Shown: positions 1 through 6,038, counted from the first letter of the stretch. The stretch is 7,480 nucleotides of DNA from Proteobacteria bacterium UBA4656 (GCA_002405525.1 DHLY01000107.1:1-7480), one strand, 5' to 3'. The notes: generated by a model not told the origin, from the letters alone. Program-made: numbers and translations.

Positions 1-28
1 CGAGTCGCGAGTGGCGAGTCGCGAAACA
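1..28 (+). repeat. Heptamer repeat cluster, CGAGTSG units
   Basis: The first bases read as consecutive 7-mers CGAGTCG, CGAGTGG, CGAGTCG and then a degenerate CGAAACA. The period of 7 is seen directly. The cluster may extend to the left of the window. It lies in the intergenic space beyond the end of the nucleoside transporter gene and matches, on the opposite strand, the 7-mer cluster at 124-144. Function is unknown; a dispersed intergenic repeat or a structured transcript end are both possible. Confidence 0.6.
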
Positions 29-94
29 GGGCTCGCGGGTCGGGCCCAGCTATTCCGCTAGGCGATCAGCAGCGAAGCGACGGACGCTAGGACG

Positions 95-110
95 GCCTTG
101 GTCGGAAGGC
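95..110 (-). terminator. Weak hairpin downstream of the nucleoside transporter
   Basis: GCCTT (95-99) and AAGGC (106-110) can pair around a 6-base loop, about 40 bases beyond the transporter stop codon on the minus strand. There is no T-run after it, so at best it is a weak or processing-type transcript end. The surrounding heptamer repeats could form a larger enclosing structure. Low confidence. Confidence 0.2.
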
Positions 111-123
111 ACCTCATCGCCCC

Positions 124-144
124 ATTCGCCATTCGCCATTCGCC
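124..144 (-). repeat. Heptamer repeat cluster, three perfect CGAATGG/ATTCGCC units
   Basis: Three perfect tandem copies of ATTCGCC on the plus strand, i.e. CGAATGG-type units on the minus strand, start 5 bases past the stop codon of the nucleoside transporter. A degenerate fourth unit (GGCGATG) follows on the minus strand. The unit fits the consensus CGARTSG shared with the cluster at 1-28, but in inverted orientation, so a transcript crossing both could fold back on itself with G:U wobbles. Confidence 0.65.
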
Positions 145-148
145 GCAC

Positions 149-1486
149 TCACCCGATCCCCCCCGCCTTCGACAGCACCCCGGCGATCGTCGCCGTCATC
201 AACGTGGCGATCGTGCCGCCCAGCACCGCGCGCAGGCCGAAGCGGGCGAGGTCGCCGCGGCGCTCGGGGGCCAGCCCGCCGATGCCGCCGATCTGGATCG
301 CGATCGAGGAGAAGTTGGCGAAGCCGCACAGGGCGTAGGTGGCGATCAGGATCGAGTGTTCGGACAGCGCGGCCTTGACGTCGGCCAGCGCGAGGTAGGC
401 GACGAACTCGTTGAGCACGATCTTCTGCCCGATCAGGCCGCCGACGGTCTGCGCCTCATCCCACGGCACGCCGATCACCCAGGCGATCGGGGCGAGGATG
501 AAGCCCAGCACGACCTGCAGGCTCAGGACCACCGGGGTGGCCGAGTCGCCGGTCAACACCGCATTGATCGAGGTGCCGCCGAAGTCGATGCCGCCGAGCC
601 AGGCCAGCGGGGCGTTGATCATCGCGATGATGGCGATGAAGGCGATCAGCATGCCGCCGACGTTGATCGCCAGGCGCACGCCGTCGGCGGCACCGGTGGC
701 CGCGCCATCGATCACGTTGACGGTGTGCTTCTCGACGTCGATCTTGACCGTGCCGCGGGTCAGCGGCTCGCCGGTTTCGGGGATCAGGATCTTGGCGATC
801 ACCAGGGTCGCGGGCGCGGCCATGATGGACGCGGTGAGCAGGTGCTTGGCGAAGTACTCCATCGATGCCTGGTCGCCGCCGCCGAGCATCAGCACATAAG
901 CCGCGAGCACGCCGCCCGCGATGTGCGCCATGCCGCCGATCATCATCGTCAGCAGTTCGGATTCGGTCATGCGCCCGATGTAGGGCTTGACGGTGAGTGG
1001 CGCCTCGGTCTGGCCGACGAAGATCGACGCCGTGACCGAGGTGGTCTCCGCGCCGGAGACATTCATCACCCGGGTGATGCCCCAGGCGATGCCCTTGACG
1101 ATCTTCTGCATCACGCCGAGGTGGTAGAGCGCGCCCATCAGGGCGGCGAAGAAGATGATCGTGGGCAGCACCTGGAACGCGACGATGAAGCCCCAGGGCG
1201 CCGGCTGGCCGTCGGCCAGCGTGGACGACATCAGCGGCCCGAACACGAACTGCGAACCCTGCTTGGTGAAGTCGAGCACCTGCACGAAGAGCTTGGCCAG
1301 CCAGCCGAACACCTCGCGGCCGCCCGGCACCAGCAGCACCAGGGCGGCGAAGCCGACCTGCAGCGCCACGCCGGTGGCGACCAGCGGCCAGTCCACGCGG
1401 CCCTTGTTGTTGGAGAAAGCCCAGGCGATCGCGACCAGCACCGACAGGCCGAACAGGCCGAACAGGATCTCGAACAAGGTTTGCAT
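149..1486 (-). CDS. NupC-family concentrative nucleoside transporter (CNT)
   Basis: A 445-residue inner-membrane permease that would take up nucleosides by cation symport (H+ or Na+; the ion cannot be told from sequence). It has many hydrophobic segments, at roughly 5-24, 33-54, 98-120, 178-203, 215-235, 266-292, 318-341 and 418-440. The CNT signature sites are all visible: GQTEAPL at 158-164, NEFVAY at 359-364 and GFANFSS at 388-394. These correspond to the loops that carry the nucleoside-contacting Gln/Thr/Glu, Glu, and Asn/Ser residues in the Vibrio cholerae CNT structure. Length fits bacterial CNTs (about 400-430) and the gene looks intact. The ATG has a modest GGGGA element 9 bases upstream (1496-1500). 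It lies 75 bases beyond the preceding minus-strand gene and may be the last gene of that unit or have its own promoter. Family assignment is firm; whether it prefers pyrimidine or purine nucleosides is not readable. Confidence 0.95.
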   Translation of the reverse strand: MQTLFEILFGLFGLSVLVAIAWAFSNNKGRVDWPLVATGVALQVGFAALVLLVPGGREVFGWLAKLFVQVLDFTKQGSQFVFGPLMSSTLADGQPAPWGFIVAFQVLPTIIFFAALMGALYHLGVMQKIVKGIAWGITRVMNVSGAETTSVTASIFVGQTEAPLTVKPYIGRMTESELLTMMIGGMAHIAGGVLAAYVLMLGGGDQASMEYFAKHLLTASIMAAPATLVIAKILIPETGEPLTRGTVKIDVEKHTVNVIDGAATGAADGVRLAINVGGMLIAFIAIIAMINAPLAWLGGIDFGGTSINAVLTGDSATPVVLSLQVVLGFILAPIAWVIGVPWDEAQTVGGLIGQKIVLNEFVAYLALADVKAALSEHSILIATYALCGFANFSSIAIQIGGIGGLAPERRGDLARFGLRAVLGGTIATLMTATIAGVLSKAGGIG

Positions 1487-1561
1487 TGAGCCGTATCCCC
1501 GGAGCCGGCGTGGAGGTCGGGCCAGCCTAGGGCAAGGGCGCGGCGGGGGGCAAGGCGCCGG

Positions 1562-2650
1562 TCAGCGTGCGCAGTCGGCGGCGCCGAGGTACTGCCCGGG
1601 ATCGACGCGCGCATCCGGCGGCGGCTGCGGCGGCAGAGCGTCCAGCCGCACGCGCCACTCGGTCGCGATCGCCGCGGAGGCTGCGCGCTGCGCGGGGTCG
1701 AGGGCGGCCTCGACGCGCGCCAGGCGGCGCTCGGCGAACATCCGTTCGGCGCCGTCGCTGCGCCACTGCGCGCGGATCGGCGCCGGCGGTGGCGTGACCG
1801 TGGGCGCGCGCGCAGGAGACGGTGGAGCGAGGTCGACCGAAAGGCGGAGCAAGGCATGGCCGCGCACGGGATCGGGTTCGACCACCTCGGCGAGCCGCGA
1901 GCGCATGGCCGCTCCGGTGAGCGCGCTGCCCAGCGCGAGCAGCATGCCGCGGTCGCCGGCTGCGAGCGCGGCCTCGGCCATGGCGGGGGCCTCGGTACGG
2001 TAGGCCTCCACCAGTGCCGGGTGATGCACGATCGCGGGGTCGTCGAGCCACGCGCCTACCGCGAAGGCCGACATCGACGGCAGGTGCCCTGCGCGCGCAG
2101 CACGGTGCAGCCAGGCCGGCGCCTGGCGCGCCTGCTCGCGTTCGATGCCCGCGCAGTGCGTCGCATCGCGCTCGACCGCGTTCTCCATCCGGGCTGCCAT
2201 GTCGATCTGCCATTCGCGATCCTGCGCCGGCCGGTTGGCCGCTCCGGCCATCGTCGCCGGGTCGAACATCGACGCCGCCTCGCGACGGCGCGGCAGGGTG
2301 GCGCAGCGCGACAGTTCGGCGGCCAGCCGGCAGGCGGCCCGCGCATCGCCAGCCAGCGCACGCTTCTCGAGGTCGGCAAGGATGCCGGCCACGGGCCCGT
2401 CAAGCGGGGGCAGCGGTAGCGCCGCGGTCGGTGCGGTGGTGGTTGCGACCGCGACGCCGTCTGCGGTCGCCGGGGTGGCGACGGCGCGCGCTGGGGGCGC
2501 GGGGGCGGGCGCCGTGTGGCCCGCCGCCGCGGCCGGCGCGGCGACTTCCGGCGCCGGCATCGCCGGGGCCGGCGCACGGCCGACCGCCAGCCAAGTGGCG
2601 ATGCCGAGCGCCGCCGCGCCGGCCGCGGCGATCGCCACGCGCCGCTTCAC
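1562..2650 (-). CDS. Unrecognised membrane-anchored alpha-helical protein with Sel1-like segments
   Basis: A 362-residue protein of unknown function. Residues 1-22 are a Lys/Arg-rich start plus a hydrophobic stretch, so it is either a signal anchor or an uncleaved signal peptide facing the periplasm. Residues 25-80 are a low-complexity Ala/Pro linker. From about 85 to 335 it is helical. Segments near 94-116 (ALAGDARAACRLAAEL) and 179-200 (WLHRAARAGHLPSMSAFAVG) resemble Sel1-like/TPR half repeats with the AA..G...A spacing. Four cysteines (107, 116, 166, 360) could form disulfides in the periplasm. The start is GTG at 2648-2650, overlapping the stop of the upstream GST gene as GTGA, which suggests translational coupling; no good Shine-Dalgarno is seen. 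Sel1 repeats usually act as protein-protein scaffolds, but the match is partial and no partner is evident. Confidence 0.8.
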   Translation of the reverse strand: MKRRVAIAAAGAAALGIATWLAVGRAPAPAMPAPEVAAPAAAAGHTAPAPAPPARAVATPATADGVAVATTTAPTAALPLPPLDGPVAGILADLEKRALAGDARAACRLAAELSRCATLPRRREAASMFDPATMAGAANRPAQDREWQIDMAARMENAVERDATHCAGIEREQARQAPAWLHRAARAGHLPSMSAFAVGAWLDDPAIVHHPALVEAYRTEAPAMAEAALAAGDRGMLLALGSALTGAAMRSRLAEVVEPDPVRGHALLRLSVDLAPPSPARAPTVTPPPAPIRAQWRSDGAERMFAERRLARVEAALDPAQRAASAAIATEWRVRLDALPPQPPPDARVDPGQYLGAADCAR

Positions 2651-3357
2651 GGCGCGTCGTCGTTCGCCGCGGCCGGCGCGTGGGCGTCGAGCACGCCGTC
2701 GAGTCTCGCCACCTCGTGGCCGAGCCCCGCCGCGAATCCGCGGAAGCCCACATCGACCTCATCCAGCGTGACGCGCAGCGCCGGCTGTTCGCAGGCCGCA
2801 CGCCACCAGCGCGCCAGCCGCGGCTGCGTGGCGAGGTCCAGCGGCGCGCCGGTGAGCCGGGTCAGTGCGAGCGCGTAGTAGATCGTCGGCGCCAGTACCA
2901 GGTCGGCCAGGGTGAGTTCGTCGCCGAGCAGCCAGCGGTCGTCACCGGCGAAGGCCGCGACCTGGGTGAGCGCCGATTCGATGTGCGCGCGCGCCGTTGC
3001 CGGGTCGGCCGGCGCGCCGCGCAGCGCGCCGAACAGCGGGAAGGTCGCCGGACCCAGCACGTGGTCGGCGATCTGGATCAGGGCGCGCATGTGGCCGCGC
3101 TGGTGCGGATCGCGCGGGCGCAGTTCGGGCTCGACGTGCAGGTCCTCGAGGTACTCGAGGATGGCCACCGACTCCGGCAGCACGCGGCCGTCGTCCAGCA
3201 GCAGCGCCGGCACCTTGCCGGTGGGATTGACCGCCCGGTACTCGGCGGTGCGCAGCCCGCCGGGCGGGGCTTCGATCGCGATCGGCAGGTTCTTGAGCCG
3301 GATCTGAGCGCGCACGCGCGCGGCATAGGGTGAGAAGGAACTGGAATAGAGCTTCAT
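2647..3357 (-). CDS. Glutathione S-transferase family protein
   Basis: A 236-residue cytoplasmic soluble protein with the two-domain GST layout. Residues 1-75 form the thioredoxin-like domain. The N-terminus KLYSSSFSPYAARVR carries the Ser-containing active-site region. NPTGKVPALLL (44-54) holds the cis-proline (P50), and ESVAILEYL (62-70) holds the Glu-Ser pair that normally binds the gamma-glutamyl group of glutathione. Residues 88-210 form the helical domain, including LTLADLVLAP (148-157) with the conserved N-capping Thr/Asp box. It would conjugate or isomerise an electrophile using glutathione; the substrate is unknown. I chose the ATG at 3355-3357 because the family fold begins there and GGAGG (3362-3366) sits 4 bases upstream. 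A longer reading to 3459 adds 34 residues unlike any GST. Its stop overlaps the next gene's GTG start. Class (zeta- or Ser-type) is uncertain. Confidence 0.93.
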   Translation of the reverse strand: MKLYSSSFSPYAARVRAQIRLKNLPIAIEAPPGGLRTAEYRAVNPTGKVPALLLDDGRVLPESVAILEYLEDLHVEPELRPRDPHQRGHMRALIQIADHVLGPATFPLFGALRGAPADPATARAHIESALTQVAAFAGDDRWLLGDELTLADLVLAPTIYYALALTRLTGAPLDLATQPRLARWWRAACEQPALRVTLDEVDVGFRGFAAGLGHEVARLDGVLDAHAPAAANDDAP

Positions 3358-3498
3358 GGGGCCTCCGGGTGGAACGCCATTGTAGGCCGCGTGTTCGGTG
3401 GCGGTGGCGGTCGCGCTGCAGGGGCCCGTTCGCCGGCGTTGTGCGGCTGCTGCCACCACGCGTGCCGCACGGCGGGGACGCTTTGGCGCGCGCGGGCG
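3358..3498. other. Intergenic region upstream of the GST gene
   Basis: This 141-base spacer is very GC-rich and runs from the hairpin to the GST start. It should contain the promoter of the GST-unknown-NupC unit if the hairpin ends transcription from the PDZ gene. I could not find a convincing -10/-35 pair in it on the minus strand. The only clear element is the GGAGG at 3362-3366. Confidence 0.4.
3362..3366 (-). promoter_or_regulatory. Ribosome binding site fixing the GST start
   Basis: CCTCC on the plus strand reads GGAGG on the minus strand, 4 bases ahead of the ATG at 3357. It supports this start over an upstream in-frame start at 3459. Confidence 0.7.
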
Positions 3499-3538
3499 GG
3501 CACCCGGCGCGGTGCGCCGGACGCCGCGTCCGGGTGCC
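3499..3538 (-). terminator. Strong GC hairpin after the PDZ gene
   Basis: GGCACCCGG (3499-3507) pairs perfectly with CCGGGTGCC (3530-3538). Inside it, after one unpaired base, CGCGG (3508-3512) pairs with CCGCG (3524-3528) around an 11-base loop, giving 14 base pairs in total. On the minus strand it begins 5 bases past the stop codon of the PDZ protein gene, the classic place for a transcript end. No T-run follows (the minus strand continues CGCCCGCGC), so it is either a non-canonical terminator or a 3'-end stabiliser. It separates the sigma/anti-sigma/PDZ group from the GST group. Confidence 0.5.
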
Positions 3539-3543
3539 GGCCC

Positions 3544-4746
3544 TCAGGCCGCCATGCCTTGCGCCGGCGGTGCGGGCGGCGGCGGCGGCGCAGGCGCGGT
3601 CCCGTGCGGCGCCGTGCCGGGCCGGGCGGGCGGTGCAGGTGGTGCGGGCGGCGCCGGCGGCGTCGGGAGGATCACGTCGAAGTCGCTGCCCTTGGGCACA
3701 TCGACCACCAGCGACTGGCGCTTGCGATCGCGCATGACTTCGACGTCGATGCCGGCCTGTTCGGCGCGCTGCGACAGCGCACGCATCACGTCGCGGCTCG
3801 ATCCCGTGCGCTCGCCGCCGATCGAGAGGATCACGTCGCCGGGCTGGATGGGCTTGAGCGAATCGGCGTCCTTGTTCAGGACCAGCACGCCCTCGCTGGT
3901 GCCGAAGTACTTGCCGAGCGTGGGGTTGACGTCGGCCAGCCGCAGGTCGAAGAAGCCGCCGCCGGCGCCGATCACGATGCGGCGCAGTTCGCCCATCGCC
4001 TGTCGCTGCGCGTCGCGGGCTGAGTGCATCGCGTCGCGCGCGGCGGCGTATGCGACCGCGCCCTCGGCGGCCTGCGCCTCGGCGAGCTCGCGCGCCCGGG
4101 CGGCGATCTCGCCGGCCTCAGCGGCGTCCATCGCGTGCCGCTCGACGATCACCTGGATGTCGCGCTCGAAGCCCGGCGGGAGCGGGTCGAGCCCTTCGGC
4201 GAAAGACGGCCAATCCCACGACTCGCGGCGTTCGGCGGTGGCGACCAGGTCCTGCCGCTTGCCCTCGCGCTCGACGGTGAGCGTGACCCGATCGCCGGCC
4301 TTCAGGCGACCGACCCGTTCGCGCGCAGACGCCGGGTCGCCGCCGCGCACCGCCTTGCCGTTGACCGCGACCACGCGATCGCCGGCGCGCAGTCCGGCCT
4401 TGTCGGCCGGGCCGCCCGGGGTGACGGCGGCCAGCGCCACGGCATCGCCGCGCGCTTCGCCGAATACCACGCCGATCATCGCCCGGTCGGGTTCGTTCAG
4501 GTAGTGGAAGGCAAAGGTGCGCGGCGCCTCGCTGGCCCCGATGCGGGCCGAGATCTCGGCGATGCGGCGCGTGACATCGCGCAGTTCCTTGCGCGCGGCG
4601 CGCAGTTCCTCGAGCGCGGCGGCGCCATCGGCGGCATCGACCGCGTCGGGTGCGGCGGCCGCGGGAGTGCCGTCAGCGAGCACGGGTGATGCCAGCGCGA
4701 CGCCGATCGCGAGGGCCAGCAGGCGGGGCAGGGCGTTTGCGTTCAT
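3544..4746 (-). CDS. Secreted protein with two PDZ domains and proline-rich tail, no protease domain
   Basis: A 400-residue protein with a clear signal peptide (residues 1-24, ending VLA before D25), so probably periplasmic. Residues 41-70 are a charged helix, likely coiled coil. PDZ domain 1 spans about 88-170: a GVVF binding-loop strand, then AVTPGGPADKAGLRAGDRVVAVNG. A second long Ala/Glu/Arg-rich helix covers 203-256. PDZ domain 2 spans about 265-350: YFGTSEGVLVLNK, then IQPGDVILSIGGERTGS. Residues 361-400 are a Pro/Ala tail. PDZ domains bind exposed C-termini of proteins. They are often attached to HtrA/DegP or RseP proteases, but no serine-protease triad or HExxH is present here. Start chosen for the signal peptide and the GGAGG at 4751-4755. 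It follows the anti-sigma-like gene by 92 bases on the same strand, so it is probably co-transcribed; a role in sensing or buffering envelope stress is inference. Confidence 0.92.
   Translation of the reverse strand: MNANALPRLLALAIGVALASPVLADGTPAAAAPDAVDAADGAAALEELRAARKELRDVTRRIAEISARIGASEAPRTFAFHYLNEPDRAMIGVVFGEARGDAVALAAVTPGGPADKAGLRAGDRVVAVNGKAVRGGDPASARERVGRLKAGDRVTLTVEREGKRQDLVATAERRESWDWPSFAEGLDPLPPGFERDIQVIVERHAMDAAEAGEIAARARELAEAQAAEGAVAYAAARDAMHSARDAQRQAMGELRRIVIGAGGGFFDLRLADVNPTLGKYFGTSEGVLVLNKDADSLKPIQPGDVILSIGGERTGSSRDVMRALSQRAEQAGIDVEVMRDRKRQSLVVDVPKGSDFDVILPTPPAPPAPPAPPARPGTAPHGTAPAPPPPPAPPAQGMAA
3556..3660 (-). repeat. Low-complexity DNA encoding the Pro/Ala C-terminal tail
   Basis: This stretch of nearly pure G/C encodes repeated PPA-type units (PTPPAPPAPPAPPARP, then APPPPPAPPA) at residues 361-395 of the PDZ protein. 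The approximate 9-base period is prone to slippage, so tail length may vary between strains. Tails of this kind can span the peptidoglycan or act as flexible spacers. Confidence 0.6.
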
Positions 4747-4750
4747 GGAA

Positions 4751-4755
4751 CCTCC
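4751..4755 (-). promoter_or_regulatory. Ribosome binding site fixing the PDZ protein start
   Basis: GGAGG on the minus strand lies 4 bases before the ATG at 4746, matching the start of the signal peptide. It argues against a longer start at a TTG (4842) that overlaps the preceding stop codon. Confidence 0.75.
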
Positions 4756-4775
4756 GGAAAAACCACTCGTTTGGG

Positions 4776-4789
4776 AGCGCGCTTGCGCG
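4776..4789. repeat. Short palindrome between the anti-sigma-like and PDZ genes
   Basis: GCGCGC-TT-GCGCGC is a perfect 6+6 palindrome in the 92-base gap. With only a 2-base centre, full pairing as RNA would need the inner pairs open. On the minus strand a run of five T (4762 down to 4758) comes 13 bases later, so a weak attenuator between the two genes is possible. It may equally be chance in GC-rich DNA. Confidence 0.3.
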
Positions 4790-4838
4790 CGGGCGACCTG
4801 CGGCAGGCGGCGCACGTCGGCGCACCGCCCTGCCTCGG

Positions 4839-5405
4839 TCAATTCAGCTGCCAGTTCGCCGGCAGCACCTGCGCGTTGTCGGCGGTCACGCGCTCGGGCA
4901 GTCCGCCCGCGCGCACGGCGGCAAGTTCCTGCATCAGCGCCAGGCGCTGCCGCCAGAGGTCGCGCGCCTGCGCGTCGTCGCCGGTGGCGGACAGCTCGAG
5001 GTCGAGCATGCCGATCAGGTCCTCGAGCTCGGCGCCAGCCAGCGCGCTGCGCGCCGAATGCGCGCGGCCGCCGAAGGCCGCGCTGCGCAGCGCGGACTCG
5101 TAGACCTGATTCTGCGCGATCAGGGCGGTGAGGTCGCGGTCGGCGGCGACGGTGGTGACCGCTGGGTGGTCCGGCGCGCCCTGGCGCAGCACCGGGACGA
5201 GCGCGAGCGCGCAGACCGCGGCGGCCGCGGCCAGCGGCAGCCAGCGGCGCAAGGTGCGGGTGCGACGCTGCCGCGCCAGCCGCGCCGTGAGCGCAGGCAG
5301 GGCGCTGGCCGGCGGCGACGCCAGCGGCAGCGCGCGCAGAGCCTCGCGCAGCGGGGTGTCGTCGCCGTCGCCGGGCCGCGAGTTGAGGGAACGATCGTCA
5401 GGCAT
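4839..5405 (-). CDS. Probable anti-sigma factor, single-pass membrane protein
   Basis: A 188-residue protein. Residues 1-54 are a predicted cytoplasmic part with helix-forming LREALRALPL and a basic LARQRRTRTLRR just before the membrane. Residues 55-74 are a single transmembrane helix (LPLAAAAAVCALALVPVL). Residues 75-188 are a periplasmic, mostly helical part. By position and topology it resembles anti-sigma factors that hold an ECF sigma at the inner membrane. Its start overlaps the sigma stop by 8 bases (5398-5405), indicating coupled translation and matched amounts. AGGGAG (5415-5420) is a good ribosome site 9 bases upstream. It has no HxxxCxxC zinc motif and no recognisable FecR or RseA domain, so the role rests on context. 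An unrelated membrane accessory protein is the alternative. Confidence 0.75.
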   Translation of the reverse strand: MPDDRSLNSRPGDGDDTPLREALRALPLASPPASALPALTARLARQRRTRTLRRWLPLAAAAAVCALALVPVLRQGAPDHPAVTTVAADRDLTALIAQNQVYESALRSAAFGGRAHSARSALAGAELEDLIGMLDLELSATGDDAQARDLWRQRLALMQELAAVRAGGLPERVTADNAQVLPANWQLN

Positions 5406-5949
5406 AGTCTCGCGCTCCCTGTCCCACCTGCAGCAGTTCGCGGAGTTTCCGCGTGCCGCGGGCAAGCTGGGTCTTGGAAAAACTCACGGTGCGCTCGAAG
5501 CTGCGCGCGATTTCCTCGTGCGTCCAGCCTTCGACGTGGTAGAGCCATACGATGCTGCGCGCGGTGGGCGATAGCCCCTCCAGCGCGCGCTCGAGGTCGG
5601 CGGGTTCGAACGCGGGTTCCAGCGGCCGCAGCGCGACTTCGGGCTCGGGCAGTTCGTCGACGTACTCGAGCCGGCGCTTGCGCAGGCGCATCAGCGACTC
5701 GTTGACGCAGATCTGCCGCAGCCAGCCCCAGAACGGCGCGTCGCCGCGGTACTGCCCGATCCGGTCGATCAGGGCCAGCATCGCGTCGTGCAGGACCTCC
5801 TGCGCCTCGTCGCGGTCGCCCAGCAGGCGCCAGGCGAGGGTGAACACCGGCCGCTCGAACAGGCGGTAAACCCGCTCGAGGGCTTTCTCATCGCCGTCGC
5901 GCAGGCGGGCGATGGTGCTGGCCGGGATGTCGATGGCGAAGGAGGTCAT
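5398..5949 (-). CDS. ECF-type RNA polymerase sigma factor (RpoE-like)
   Basis: A 183-residue sigma-70 family protein with only regions 2 and 4, the normal size for extracytoplasmic function sigma factors. Region 2 covers about 24-92: DRDEAQEVLHDAMLALIDRI binds core polymerase, and GDAPFWGWLRQICVNESLMR contacts the -10 element. Region 4 covers about 118-172: LSPTARSIVWLYHVEGWTHEEIARSF is followed by the recognition helix area VSFSKTQLARGTRKLREL. The usual GTVKSRL is replaced by VSFSKTQL, an unusual variant of the -35 reading helix. The ATG at 5949 gives the normal N-terminus; no clear Shine-Dalgarno is present, and in-frame starts further up (GTG 5970, ATG 6006) add sequence unlike the family. 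It heads the sigma/anti-sigma/PDZ group and is divergent from a TonB receptor gene. Regulon and stimulus are unknown. Confidence 0.93.
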   Translation of the reverse strand: MTSFAIDIPASTIARLRDGDEKALERVYRLFERPVFTLAWRLLGDRDEAQEVLHDAMLALIDRIGQYRGDAPFWGWLRQICVNESLMRLRKRRLEYVDELPEPEVALRPLEPAFEPADLERALEGLSPTARSIVWLYHVEGWTHEEIARSFERTVSFSKTQLARGTRKLRELLQVGQGARDYA

Positions 5950-6007
5950 GCAGGGTGAGGGATGCACCGGACGGCCGGAAGGTCGCAGGCCGTGGATTGA
6001 TCTCATC

Positions 6008-6013
6008 AAGATA
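6008..6013 (-). promoter_or_regulatory. Candidate -10 element (TATCTT) for the sigma gene
   Basis: On the minus strand TATCTT matches the housekeeping -10 consensus at 4 of 6 positions, about 58 bases ahead of the sigma ATG. The -35 position 17 bases upstream (6031-6036, GGAATG) is a poor TTGACA match, so an activator or a different sigma would be needed. It competes with the ECF-style alternative at 6022-6049. Confidence 0.3.
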
Positions 6014-6014
6014 C

Positions 6015-6038
6015 AAATGGGAATGACTTGCATTCCTT
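6015..6038. promoter_or_regulatory. Fur-box-like operator between sigma and TonB receptor genes
   Basis: GGAATG (6020-6025) and CATTCC (6031-6036) form a perfect 6-bp inverted repeat around ACTTG, inside AATGGGAATGACTTGCATTC. This resembles Fur sites of the AATGAnTTGCATT type found ahead of iron-uptake receptor genes. It stands out as AT-richer than its surroundings. It overlaps the proposed -35 of the receptor gene, so iron-loaded Fur would block that promoter, and it could also affect the divergent sigma gene. The operator identity is inferred from sequence resemblance and the neighbouring receptor. Confidence 0.55.

Noticed and set aside
56..91. Two CGCTAGG direct repeats (56-62 and 85-91) as an attachment or insertion site
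   Set aside because: Seven-base repeats 29 bases apart are too short to support an att site or target duplication, and no mobile gene is nearby.
1..144. CRISPR-like array
   Set aside because: The 7-base units are directly tandem without spacers, far shorter than CRISPR repeats, and no cas gene is in the window.
98..1489. Long plus-strand reading frame antisense to the nucleoside transporter
   Set aside because: Its translation is Arg/His/Asp/Gly-rich low complexity with no domain, and it mirrors almost exactly a well-conserved membrane transporter. It is a by-product of high GC and third-position bias.
2014..3333. Long plus-strand reading frame over the unknown protein and GST genes
   Set aside because: It is Arg/Ala/Pro-rich, crosses the boundary of two real genes on the other strand, and shows no recognisable motif.
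3358..3459. N-terminal extension of the GST to 3459
   Set aside because: The 34 added residues are unlike any GST N-terminus, while the ATG at 3357 has GGAGG upstream and begins the thioredoxin-like fold directly.
3544..4746. DegP/MucD-type serine protease
   Set aside because: Only PDZ domains, helices and a Pro-rich tail are present; no trypsin-like domain or GNSGG-type active-site motif exists in the 400 residues.
4747..4842. N-terminal extension of the PDZ protein using a TTG that overlaps the anti-sigma stop (TTGA)
   Set aside because: The overlap is tempting as translational coupling, but it would bury the signal peptide 32 residues inside the protein; the ATG at 4746 has its own GGAGG.
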